Assembly (NCBI GenBank): GCA_016946835.1
Contig: JACVTC010000111.1
Span: 370,001-412,500 of the forward strand
DNA length: 42,500 bases
Direction of reading: 5' to 3'
DNA from: Neocallimastix lanati (nom. inval.)
Lineage: Eukaryota > Neocallimastigomycota > Neocallimastigomycetes > Neocallimastigales > Neocallimastigaceae
Shown here in pieces: positions 28,069-38,419 of this stretch; positions within the stretch are counted from its first letter, which is position 1, and each line of letters begins with the position of its first letter. The notes beneath the pieces were generated by a model. It did not search any database. It was not told the origin of the DNA and saw only the letters and a program-made list of their open reading frames with translations. A program made the translations under genes and the position numbers.

Positions 28069-29829
28069 TCTTTACACTATCCAATTTAATACCCTGTGAC
28101 ACCTTATACCTTAATTTTGGAGCAGCATCCATTAACTGTCCAAAAGTAATATTGCAATGGGCAGAATTTAAATATTTAAGAATATCATATTCTTCTTCCC
28201 CCGATTGCATTTTAATTTTCCTAGATACCCTAGAACTTTTATTTTCTTCTTGAGTATCTTTATCTTTACTATTTAACACCTTTGTTAACTCAATCACTTT
28301 ATTTTTTCTTTCATAGAATTTTTATTATTATCATTATTTTCTTTCATTAAATTTTTATTCTTTTCTTTATCACTATTTACATTATTTTTAATAACTTCAT
28401 CATTCATTAATGAATTATTATTAGTATTATCATTACTATTATTATTACTAATTTTATTATTATTAGTATTACTATTACTAGCTCTTTCATTATCACGAAT
28501 TTGTCTTTCAATCTCTTTTTCTTTTTTAATTCGTGGTTGAGCTAGAATAGATAGTTTAATTTGTTTTACAATCTTATTACTTATATTATTTTCCTTTATT
28601 CCTCGTTCTTTCTGTTTTCGTAATGCATGAGTTATTATAGGTTTAGGATTCTCCTTTAGTGATTTATGAATCCTTTTCTCCGCACTACCTTCATCATCAT
28701 AAATTTTACGTTTAGATGCTCCTACTAAATAATCAACTTTCTTTTTGGTAACCACCCTTTTATTAGAAGGAGTTTCTTCAACATTAGACGAGAATTTTTA
28801 TTTTCTTTTGATATTTAATTGAAGCCGCTTTATTAAGTATGGGAGAGCTTCTTATCCCATTACTCAATTTAAACGTTTATTGTTTCTAATTTCCTTTCTA
28901 TTTTTCTCAACAGTTGCTCTCAGCTTTGGACAATTGCTTTGATAATGACCAGGTTCTATACAGAAATAACAAGCCTTAATTGTCAAATTTCTCATTTTTC
29001 TTGTTAATTCCTCTATGTCATTATCTTTAGGTTTAATATTAACTTTTTGCTCTAACTTATTTCTTATTTCTTATAGGAGGATGAAAATTAATTTTATTAT
29101 TAAAAGAAGAAGTATTTGCAGAAGGTGAAGGGGTAGAAGAATGTCTTCTTTGATTACTACCCATATAATTTAATCTATCTGCTTTTTCAGCAATTTTAAA
29201 GGCTTTTGACAGAGGAATGTCATCAAATAAGGTTAGACGTTTCCAGGCTTCAACATTGTTTTCAATGGAGTCTGTGTAGTCTAAAACACTTATCTGACTT
29301 CTTTTCTTTTTGTTTAACTTTAAATATAAAGTTTTATATTTAATATTAAAATCTTTAATTCTTTCATTCCTCTTAATTCTAAGAGTATGTAGCTCTCTTA
29401 ATAAATTATTTTGATATTCCCCAATACCATAAAAGTCTTCTACAGCTTTTACAATTCGAATAAGGGAAGGATAAGCCTTATTCTTTTTATCATTTTCCTT
29501 AACTTCTTCATTATCATCATATCCTCATCTTTATCATCAATATCATTATAATTATCATCATCACTATCATCACTATCATCACTATCATCACTATCATCAC
29601 TATCATCATCTTAATCATTATCATCTATTAATTCTTGGATGGCCTTCCTGGTTTCACCAACTGAGGTTAAAGCACAGGCATAGAATATAATCTTGGAGTC
29701 TTCAATACGTTCAAGCTTTATCCAAAGCTCTAAATCAGACTTCCAAGTTTTAACATCTAAATTTTCTTTGGATATTTTCTCAATATCCTTAAGTTCCTTT
29801 TTTAAATCTTTAAAATTAATTGTACTCAC
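28069..29829 (-). pseudogene. Ty3/gypsy Gag and pre-protease region, fragmented
   Basis: Gag starts MSTINFKDLKKELKDIEKIS at 29829 and reads TWKSDLELWIKLERIEDSKI to a TAA at 29611, followed in frame by an Asp/Ser-rich tract from (TCATCAC)n. Downstream is a zinc knuckle CYFCIEPGHYQSNC (CX2CX4HX4C, about 28972-28931). A basic/Asn-rich stretch follows (28755-28294), and then, after a small frame change, EEYDILKYLNSAHCNITFGQ and LMDAAPKLRYKVSQGIKL (about 28200-28090), a motif known just before the protease in fungal Ty3/gypsy Pol. LTR C truncates it there. Several stops and frameshifts show it is dead. Confidence 0.8.
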
Positions 29830-30570
29830 TTTAAAAGTACACTTTTAAAAATAAAATTAGGGGGTTTAGGGGTTATCCCTAACCCCTAGAATATTTACCT
29901 TAAAAGTTTTTATTATTTTTATTTATTTAATATTATTAAAATATTTTAGTTTAAAATTATTTGATTGTTTAAATTATAAGAATTTAATTCATAAAAATTT
30001 TAATTGAAAAAAATATAAATATCTCAAAAATTTTCATGTAAATTGATAAATCGTGTTTTTATTAAAAAATTAATAATTAATAAATTATTATTTAACACCA
30101 ACCTTTTGATTCAAAGATTTGTGTTTAATAAGATTTATTTTATTAGGTTAATTTAAATTCTTGTTTCTTATCGTTAAGCACAGCTTTACAATAGTGTATT
30201 TAAATTTGCTATATACACCCGTACTCCCCTTCCTGGACACTAGAATAAATATAAATTAATAAACTAATTGGAGTGTTCACTATTCTTTCAAGCTATTAAC
30301 CCCCTTCGTTTATCTTTAAAAAAATATATATACAATTATTTAAAAGAAAATTTATTTATAGCAATTAAAAATATTTAAAAACACAAAAATTATTATTTTT
30401 TTTTTATTTATTTGTTATCGGTTATTATTACACGATTCACAATTACAATTACAATTATTAAGTTTATATAATTACAACTTAAAAAAAACAAATAAACTTC
30501 ATCAAAAACAAGGTAAATTAACAAACCTAATACAACTTGAAAAACCACTCTCTATTACAACTGCCAACAA
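29830..30570 (-). mobile_element. Probable leader and 5' LTR of the gypsy element
   Basis: On the minus strand a candidate LTR begins TGTTGGCAGTTGTAATAGAG at 30570, has TATA-like GGTGTATATAGC (about 30205) and AATAAAATAAATC (about 30130), and ends somewhere near 30085 ahead of GGTTGGTGTTAAAT. The remaining about 250 bp to the gag start is leader, including an inverted TAGGGGTTA...TAACCCCTA pair near 29866-29888. No second LTR copy exists in the window to fix the ends, so this call rests on position and motifs. Confidence 0.45.
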
Positions 30571-30574
30571 CATA

Positions 30575-31110
30575 GAGAGACCTTAGTATTTCGGTATACT
30601 AAGTTAATTTGCCTGAGTCAAGTGGAGGAGCACCCAAACCGTGTTGAACGTATAATGGGTGATCTATAGGGTAATTTCCGCTTCCCAACAGTATTTACCG
30701 CTATATCTAATCGGGGTTCGATTAGTTAGTAACCGGCCCCTCTCCAAACACCTGATTAAACCACTCGCAATTATAGAATTATCTATAACTGCTTAGTACG
30801 CGGTACACTCAGTTTAAAGTTTTATTTGGAGCACACGAAGACCAAACAACAACAACAGCAACCACAACACACCAAAAACCGATAACAATAAGAAAATAAA
30901 TTATGATGATGATAAAAGTGTGAAAATATTTTTTTTTTATAAATTTAATTTAAATCAATTTAATTTATAAAAATTTTTTTTTAATGGTTCCAGTAGTTCT
31001 AGTAGTTCTCGTAGCTTCCAAAGTTCCAGTAGCCCTAATTTCTTCTTCTTCTTCGTCTTCCCCGATATCTCCACCAATTTTGGTAGACTCGGGGTGAGAC
31101 TCAATTATTT
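30575..31110. other. GC-richer island with multiple perfect hairpins
   Basis: GC is about 43% at 30661-30720, against well under 25% in most of the surroundings. Perfect stems: CTCTCTAT/ATAGAGAG (30547-30554/30571-30578), CTTAGTAT/ATACTAAG with 6-nt loop (30581-30588/30595-30602), CTAATCG/CGATTAG with 5-nt loop GGGTT (30707-30713/30719-30725), TTATAG/CTATAA (30771-30776/30783-30788), GTAC/GTAC (30796-30799/30803-30806). The GGGGTTCGATT segment resembles a pol III B-box. Near 30985-31030 are five 9-bp GTAGTTCTA-like units, and the minus strand there reads GGDIGEDEEEEEIRATGTLE without a start codon. Not matched to a known RNA; may be structured RNA or retroelement sequence. Confidence 0.4.
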
Positions 31111-31739
31111 AAAAATCAAGCAAGGGGATGGGAATTACCCTGCTTTGATTTACAAATTTAATAAAATTTCTTTTTTTATAAAACTTATTATTTTATTAAT
31201 ATTTAATATTTACTTGAAATTACATATGTATATTTTAAAAATTCTTTGTGATATTTATATTTTTTTTTTTAATTTAACTATAATTATTTGTTTATAATTT
31301 AAATAATTTTATAGAATTATTGAATTAATTTTATATCAATAATTCATTTTTGTTTTAATTTTTATAAATATAGTAATATAATATTTAAATATAATTTAAT
31401 TAGAAATGATTATGAAATAAATATATAGAAAATAGTTTTTACTATTTTCTTTAATATTTTTAAGTTAAATAAAATGTTTTTAAAGATTAATATAATAAAT
31501 TTAATAATCTTTAATTATTTTAAATAATATTTGTAATTATTTTCAAATAAAATAAAATTTTTATAATATTTAATTATTTAATAGTAAATTTGATAATATT
31601 TAAATAATTAATTTTTATAATAATTAATAATTTTTAATAATAATTTTTAATAATAAATTTTAATAATAAATTTTATAATATTTAATAGTTGTAATAAAAA
31701 AATTTTTATAATAATATTTAATTAATAATTTAATAATAA
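31111..31739. other. AT-rich region
   Basis: Low-complexity A/T sequence with many AATAATTTTTAATAA permutations. No gene seen. Confidence 0.6.
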
Positions 31740-32041
31740 ATAAATTTTATAATAATATTTAATAATTTTAATAATTTTATAATATTAATAGTTTATAATA
31801 AATTTTATAATAATATTTAATAATTTTAATAATTTATAGTATCTTAAAAGTATATAATTTTATATTTACAATAGTATTTTAATATACACATATATTTAAT
31901 AATATAACAATAAAGTAATTAATTAAGATTGATTTAAAATTATTTACAAGTTAAAATTAATTTATATCAAAATAAATTAATTTTTATAATTAGGTTTAGG
32001 TTATCAAGAATATAGGAAAGTACAATTTAGTAAAGAATTAT
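31740..32041 (+). repeat. Dispersed repeat E, copy 3
   Basis: Matches 21541-21842: TTTAATAATTTTAATAATTT, TATAGTATCTTAAAAGTATA, ACAATAGTATTTTAATATAC, and GGTTATCAAGAATATAGGAA. Ends at AGTAAAGAATTATT, 150 bp earlier than copy 1. Confidence 0.75.
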
Positions 32042-32137
32042 TAATAATATTTTATACAAAATAAAGGTTATTAATTCATTCTTTACCATTAATTTAAGAA
32101 ATATTATTACTGGTATAGTTGTTAGTAACTAATACCA

Positions 32138-32165
32138 TGAATCAAACTACTTAGGGTTTGATTCA
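32138..32165. repeat. 10-bp perfect hairpin
   Basis: TGAATCAAAC (32138-32147) pairs with GTTTGATTCA (32156-32165) across an 8-nt loop. The TG start resembles the palindromic ends of LTR family 1, so it may mark the end of an unrecognised LTR. Confidence 0.6.
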
Positions 32166-32780
32166 CACTTATAATTTTATAATTTTATTATAAAAAAATC
32201 TAGAGATTTCTTTAAAGTTCAAGAAATTGTTAGAATTTCTTGATAATTCTTGTGTCTAATTAATTAAACTTTATTATATTATATTCTTAATTCTATTGTT
32301 TTCTATTTATTCTTAATTTTTCGATTTTGAAGAACTTTTTAGAAACTTTTTTTTATTTTTTAATAACTTAAACTTTTGAAAAAAAATATAAATATGAGTA
32401 AAATTCTTAATAAAAGATATTCTTTTCTTTGTGTTTTTTATTTTAATTTCTTAGTTAATAAAACTTAATTTCTTTAATAAAAGTTTTTTAAATATTAATA
32501 CTATATCAACCCTTGCGGCTTATAGTATTATAAAATATAATAATGAAATTTAAAAAAAAAATAAATTAAAATAAAATAAAATATAATAAAAATAATTTGT
32601 ATTTCGGTGCTTTTTATATTTATTATAATATTTTGTTACACAAATGGTAATAAATAACATACCAAATTAGGTAGTTTTCGCTTCTGGTAAGTTTGTCAAT
32701 GAAGAAGTTAGTAGTCATTTTAAAATAAGACTCTTATTCTTTTAAATATAAGGTTTTATTAATAAAGTTATTTATAAGTA
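32166..32780. other. AT-rich region
   Basis: No reading frame. Apart from the hairpin at 32496-32530, only A/T-rich sequence. Confidence 0.5.
32496..32530. repeat. 10-bp perfect hairpin with GC-rich loop
   Basis: TAATACTATA (32496-32505) pairs with TATAGTATTA (32521-32530). The 15-nt loop TCAACCCTTGCGGCT is the only GC-rich text for hundreds of bases. Function unknown. Confidence 0.6.
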
Positions 32781-32789
32781 AATTTAAAT

Positions 32790-33085
32790 AGGGATAATAC
32801 AAAAGCTGAAGACATAGTACAAGAAAAATTGCAAAATAGTTAATATGAATAGGTGTTGATCTTTGTGAGTTATGTGAAGCAAGTTGTCCTAATGATAGGT
32901 TGGTAACAATATATAGACAAGGAAGATTAATAAATGAATAAGAGGATCAAGGATATAATATATTGGTTTTGATGGTTATGATTTAGAGGTAGAAGCAGGG
33001 TTAGTGAAATTGAATATTTTCAGTATAACTTATAATAATATATTGCTCCACTGGAACACAAACGAATCAATTTAACTATATAGTA
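32790..33085 (+). pseudogene. Decayed coding remnant, unidentified
   Basis: Coding-like segments on the plus strand: NTKAEDIVQEKLQNS (from 32796), then in a shifted frame GVDLCELCEASCPNDRLVTI and YRQGRLINE (about 32855-32940), then in another frame GFDGYDLEVEAGLVKLNIFS and ITYNNILLHWNTNESI to TAA near 33074. TAA/TAG codons interrupt positions where Gln would be plausible. The amino-acid make-up is unlike the low-complexity surroundings, but I do not recognise a family. Confidence 0.4.
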
Positions 33086-34790
33086 GTAACTAGTACTGCT
33101 ACTAGTATAACCTTCAATAGTGGTAAAAATAGTAACAATTCACAAGTTCAATCGAAAAAATTATTTATAAGAGTTAGTCGAGAAAAAACTTTAGTTAGCG
33201 ACTACTGATTAGGTTACTACTAATAATATAATATAGTTTATATATTAGATGATTACAATAATAGAATAGCATTGATTACAATAAATGAAAAAAATAAGAC
33301 TGATGTAAATTCTATTTAGTTGTATATAGATTTAATAACAATTTTACCAAGGTTTGTGAATATATTAAATGAACCATATGTGTTCCATTATTCTATTTTC
33401 TAATCCTTTGATAAATCCTAATCTTTTAATTAATTTTAATGTATAATTGTAATAAAAATGTAATTATAAATGTATGTAAATGTAAATATAATAAAATGTA
33501 ATTATAGAAAATTGTAATTTGATATTGTAATAACATCAAATCGATAAATTAAATAAATGAATGAATTGAAATTAAAACTAATCAAAATAAAATTCAATAT
33601 AAACAAACAATTAAAATTTGTACCTATCAAGAGTTTCGAAATTAAATATATATTAAATTATTAAATAAATAAAATAAGAAGTATAAATAAAGTTCAATTA
33701 ATCATTATTATTACTACAATTAAACGAAATAATAATAATATTATTAAAAATAGTTTTTAAAATTTGTAGAAACTGTAAAGTTATATTTAGGATGCAAATA
33801 CAACAAAAGGTGAATACAATAAATATTATACAAAGTGTAATATTGTCTATGAAAAAATTGAAGGTATTAAGTGTAAATTGGCTATCGCTAGATATGATAA
33901 AAAAAAAAAAAGAAGAAAAACTCTTTGAGTTGATTCCATGTATAGATTTGACTGAAAATTATACAAAAAATAGTTAAAAATATTAATAGTGATGATGATG
34001 ATTGTATAATATTAATAATTAATTAATAAATATAATGTATACGTAAAAAAGTATCCAATACATTGTTTTGTATCATTTAAATTAATAATATATTAGAATA
34101 TCCTCAAAATACAGTATATTTAAATTAAGAAACCATTTCCCATATACCTAGTATTTGGTAATGACCTGCCGAGTTTATCTATGAAAATAACTTAAGGGTT
34201 ATCATAAATATAAAAACACAATGTAATATTTACTAAAATTAATTTTATATATTTAAATTTTAAATATTTAAAAATTTATAACAATATTATTTAAAAATAA
34301 TTAAAATAAAACTCATTTAATTATAAAATTTAAATTTGAAAACTATTTAAATAATTATAGATACATAAACAAAACAATTTATTTTTATTCTAATACTAAA
34401 TCATACTAGTTAACCAGTTTTTGTTTATTTAATATTACTTATTTTAATAATTAATATATAAAGTTAATTTAAAAATACATGAAATATATAAATTAATAAT
34501 TAGTTTATCATTTGAAATTTTAATTAAAAAATACTTTCAAGTATAATACTATTGATAAAGCGTTATGTTCATAAGTCCAAGATCTCATTTTTGTTTGAAT
34601 ATAACCAATTATGAATACAAATTTTTTAAAAAAAAATGTTAATTATAAAAAAATTTACTTTTTATTAATACGCTTACTTGTAATTTTTTATTTAATAATT
34701 TCGTTTTCTTTAATAGAGTATTGTCATTGTTTATTATGAAATTAAAAAATCATAAAATGGCTTTTTATTAAAATTTCTATCAAAATAATT
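33086..34790. other. Mostly AT-rich region with a small Lys-rich coding fragment
   Basis: A short plus-strand piece at about 33757-33950 reads KCNIVYEKIEGIKCKLAIAR in one frame, with a neighbouring open frame starting at 33792. It may be old coding sequence disrupted by an A13 run at 33899-33911. The rest shows no gene. Confidence 0.4.
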
Positions 34791-34799
34791 TAAATAAAA

Positions 34800-35190
34800 A
34801 AGAATAAAGTCAGCGAATGTACTGGTTTCTTGCTTTTCCATTACATTTGATATTCCACTTTTCTGTATTCTTTCTTATCTAAATATTTCAAATGAAAACT
34901 TGGTATTTCTATTTTATTTATTTCATTAATAATATGGTTGAATTTTCTTTTTGAAATACCTGTTTTATTTTTGTATAAATACTTTTCACCAATTGATATA
35001 TTTAAATTCAAAATTGCAAAGTCTTAATTTTAAAATTTTTTAAATCCATTTTTAAAAAAATAATTTTTTCATTGTTAATAAATTTTCTTCTCTTAGTATT
35101 TCTAAAAATATGTTTAGAAGCGCCTTTGTTAATTAAAATTTCAATAATTTGAAAATCAGAACTAATGATATTAGAAATGTCGATTTTATG
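34800..35190 (-). pseudogene. Possible ankyrin-repeat remnant
   Basis: Minus strand, about 35190-35060: HKIDISNIISSDFQIIEILI then NKGASKHIFRNTKRRKF. The FQIIEILINKGAS segment fits the second helix and turn of an ankyrin repeat (consensus VVKLLLEKGA). Downstream there are only frameshifted fragments. One repeat at most is visible, so the assignment is tentative. Confidence 0.35.
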
Positions 35191-35596
35191 TAATTATTTG
35201 TATCTAATTTTTTTAAATTATTTTGATGATTTATATAATTTGTTTCTTATCACTTATAAATAATATAAATCATTAAATTATATAATTTAAAATTCTATAA
35301 TTACAATTATGTTTAATTACTCTTTGGATATTGTGAGATTAATCTATAAGTAAATCAAAACTGGTATTACATTATAAATAGGAGTTTCTATACTATTAAT
35401 AAAATATTTTAATTCATTAATATTATTCCTTATAAATAATTCTAAAACTTTTTTTCTTTTTGTAAGGATATTTACGACTTATATTCTTTTTTTAATATTT
35501 AAAAAATATTACTATTACTTAATAAATAGCTATAATTAGTTGTTAACAGTTAATCAATATGATATTACAATTAATTTAATGTAAAGTAGTTATACT

Positions 35597-35896
35597 TGAG
35601 CTTCTGCGGTTGGTGCATTTAAAATAATGAAAATGATTTCTTTTATGGAATATGATGGTTTTTGGATTGTTAATATCTATAATTTATTACGAAAAAATTA
35701 ATTATATGTTAATATAGATGATCAATTTAGAATTACTTCTGTTAAAGTCAATCCAGTTTCATAGAATACATTTAATAAACAATTAGCTTTAAATACAGAT
35801 GATTTAATGAAATATATATCAACTGTACAATCTGCTTATTCACCTCCTAATGACATATATATATATATGCCAAAAAAAATTCAAATAATAAAGTAG
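35597..35896 (+). pseudogene. Decayed reading frame converging on Rep; candidate viral capsid remnant
   Basis: Plus-strand frame from an upstream TGA at 35597, through ASAVGAFKIMKMISFMEYDG, FWIVNIYNLLRKN, stop TAA (35699), LYVNIDDQFRITSVKVNPVS, stop TAG (35762), NTFNKQLALNTDDLMKYIST and VQSAYSPPNDIY, to TAG at 35894-35896. A single frame of 90 codons from the ATG at 35627 is broken only by two stops, each one C-to-T step from CAA or CAG. Its 3' end lies about 45 bp from the 3' end of the Rep region, tail to tail, as capsid and Rep genes do in circovirus-like genomes. No capsid motif is recognisable, so the identity is inferred from position only. Confidence 0.4.
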
Positions 35897-35939
35897 GTGA
35901 TGACTGCTGACTCTACAACACCTAGAACTACTTATGAAC

Positions 35940-36952
35940 TTAAGTAAAAAGAATAAAACCCTTAAAATTAATCAAACTGAATGAGATTTTAGTTTTTAGA
36001 TTCCTGAGCAACTTCATGAAAGGTAAAATACTATAGCCAACTGGAAGACCACCAATGTGAACTCTTGCTGGAGGATATAGATCTACTAATGTTATTCTAC
36101 GTTCCCATTGTTCTCTTCTTTCAAAATCTTCCACATTTCTATAGAATTTAATTTTTGTACTAAAGTGACGATAATTAATTTATAATTATTCTTAGCTTCT
36201 GTTCCTTTAATATTTAAATTATGAACACAATAATCGATTACGCTAATGAATTCTTCAGGCTTCATTACCCCAGCACGAAAATCATTGAAAACAGCAACTT
36301 CACTTGAATATTCAATATTAACTCCAGAATAGAAAGAACCGTCATATTTCAATTCGAAGAACATTTCATTTTCATCCTCAACACCTTTATCAACATACCA
36401 ATCTTTAATAATTTCTTCAGCATTATTGGATTTTCTAATAGCGGAAGGACCTTGAATATAATATAGTTTAACATTTTTCCTCCAATTTCCTAATGACAAG
36501 CGCTTTGATTTTTCACCTTTAATTTTATTGTATGTGTTATAAAGCTGAGCAGGAAGTTCATCAGGATTATCTAATTCTGTTAACCCACCTACAGACCAAA
36601 CACCACCTTTAAGTTTAGCTTCACCAATTTCATCTATCAAAACAGATTCAATACCTTCTTCCCTGTGTTTAGGATCCTCTGCTTTAACATAATTAATGTT
36701 TTGCTGAGCTGAGCCGAAACATTTTTCAACGTGGCATCCATAAAGTCTAGCAACCCTGAGTTTTTTTGTATTATTATAATGTACAAAAATGGGATAGTGT
36801 TTATGAGGCTGACCAACATGTTCGCAGCAAAGTAAATACTGAAATTGACTTATATTTGTTAAATAAGGTATAATGTCTTGATAATATTCAAGACTAGCTT
36901 CATTAACAGTTAATAAAAAATTTCTACCTTTAAAATTAGCATGGTTGACCAT
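35940..36952 (-). pseudogene. rep: CRESS-DNA-virus-type replication-associated protein (Rep), endogenous
   Basis: Rep nicks and joins circular ssDNA origins and unwinds DNA. Frame 1 runs 36952-36092 (286 residues). Its C-terminus continues in a shifted frame (36134-35940) as VEDFERREQWERRITLVDLY, so a frameshift lies near 36110-36150. HUH endonuclease domain: motif I FLLTVNE (residues 12-18), motif II HKHYPIF (about 50-56), motif III region NINYVKAED (about 87-95) with the tyrosine present. Superfamily-3 helicase: Walker A position GPSAIRKS (about 170) lacks the two glycines of a normal P-loop; Walker B VAVFNDFRAG has Asn for the first Asp; MKPEEFISVIDYCVHNLNIK and NNYKLIIVT follow. GC about 40% (36541-36600), higher than neighbours, suggesting foreign origin. 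The family infects many eukaryotes and is found integrated in protist genomes. Host here unknown; the ORF is degraded and not expected to be active. Confidence 0.88.
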
Positions 36953-38419
36953 ACTTACAGTTTGAGAAAATAGACCCTCAGTTAGTATTTTAATTTAGTT
37001 CTTCCTTAGGTAGATCGTCGTAGAGGTTAAATCTTTATACCAGCTCTTAAAAACACATAAATTCTAATTAACCCTCTTTAATTTGACACAGACGCTAAAC
37101 TATTAAACTCATTATTTCATGGTTCTTGTAAATCACTGAGTGTTATAGCAACTTGTTCCTTAAGCCCTACATTTTCTTTTCTATGACTTTTTCTATTATC
37201 AAGGTAATATAATAATTATCCTAACCCTAATTAATATTGCAGAGGAATGTTGCTTTTTTTGAAGTAGTAAATATATTGTGCTTGTATGGTTGTAGATATG
37301 TCGTGTTTGTGTGGTTGTATTATCAAACCAAAGTAATATAATATATGTAAAAGTATTTCTTCATATAATGTACATCTAATCCAATAGATTGAAATATACA
37401 CGTTATACAATATTATATAATAATTTAAACATCCTATTGAACAGACATCAATATTAAATGCATTCTGAAACTTTTTTCTCTTTAAATACTTTTAAAGTAT
37501 ATATTAATTAATTATAAATATATATACCAACTTTTATTAATAAATAAAGTTTAAATATATATAACCTAACCTTTTACCAAATGAATTGATAGTATATTAG
37601 AACAAAATCAAAATTTATTGTATATATATTAAAATTGATCAAATTATTTCATAAGGTAGAGGAAATAGTTTGACCCTACTTGATTAGATAAAGCAGTGTT
37701 CAATAAAAAATAGAAATTAAAGTGTAACAAATAACCTTAACCCTTCATTATTTCTTTGAAGGTATACAGTCATAAATTAGAGAGATGCAGGGATATACCA
37801 AGATTCAATGTATTGATTTATGAGCAAGCATAAAAATTATAACATTGTTGAGGTTACAATGAAAGGTCATAATTGTAACAAAAAAAAAATAAAATAAAAT
37901 TAAAATTAAAATTTATTTTTTTTATGGTTTCTTGTTTGTTTATATTTTATATATTTTTAATGAATATATTTTAAATTAATTATTGAATAATTGAATTCAT
38001 ATATACCTGTATAATTTTATATATATATTTCTGTATTTTTTATTTTTTATTTTTATTCATATATTTATATTATATATATGATTTAAATTATTAATTATTT
38101 CTTATTTAATTTACATCTACCTACATATACCAATTCTATATATAATTTTTATAAAATATTTTTTAAATAATTCTAACCTACATTTTAATAATTAAAAATA
38201 ATTATATATATATATTTTTTAATCTTTTTTTTTTTAAATAAAAAATAAAAAATAAAAAATAAAAAATATATATATAAAAATAATTTAAATTTATGTTTTA
38301 TAAAAAAAACTATTATTTTCATTTTCATTTATTTCATTTCTTTTTTGGTTAAAATAGTAAAAAAATTTTTTTCATTATTTTACTATGAATTTAATTTTTA
38401 TCAAATGTAGTATTCATAA
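36953..38419. other. Intergenic region upstream of Rep
   Basis: The first 250 bp (36953-37200) keep the higher GC of the Rep block and may be the viral intergenic region. TAGTATTTT at 36983-36991 differs at two positions from the usual origin nonamer TAGTATTAC and has no clear flanking stem. Beyond 37250 only AT-rich sequence, a TG-rich patch at 37270-37320, and (AAAAAT)n at 38240-38265 are seen. Confidence 0.5.

Noticed and set aside
29535-29610. CATCACTAT repeats as a CRISPR-like array
   Set aside because: A simple coding repeat giving Asp/Ser in the gypsy gag; no spacers.
37224-37235. CCCTAACCCTAA as telomere repeat
   Set aside because: Only two units, internal and isolated; expected by chance in AT-rich DNA.
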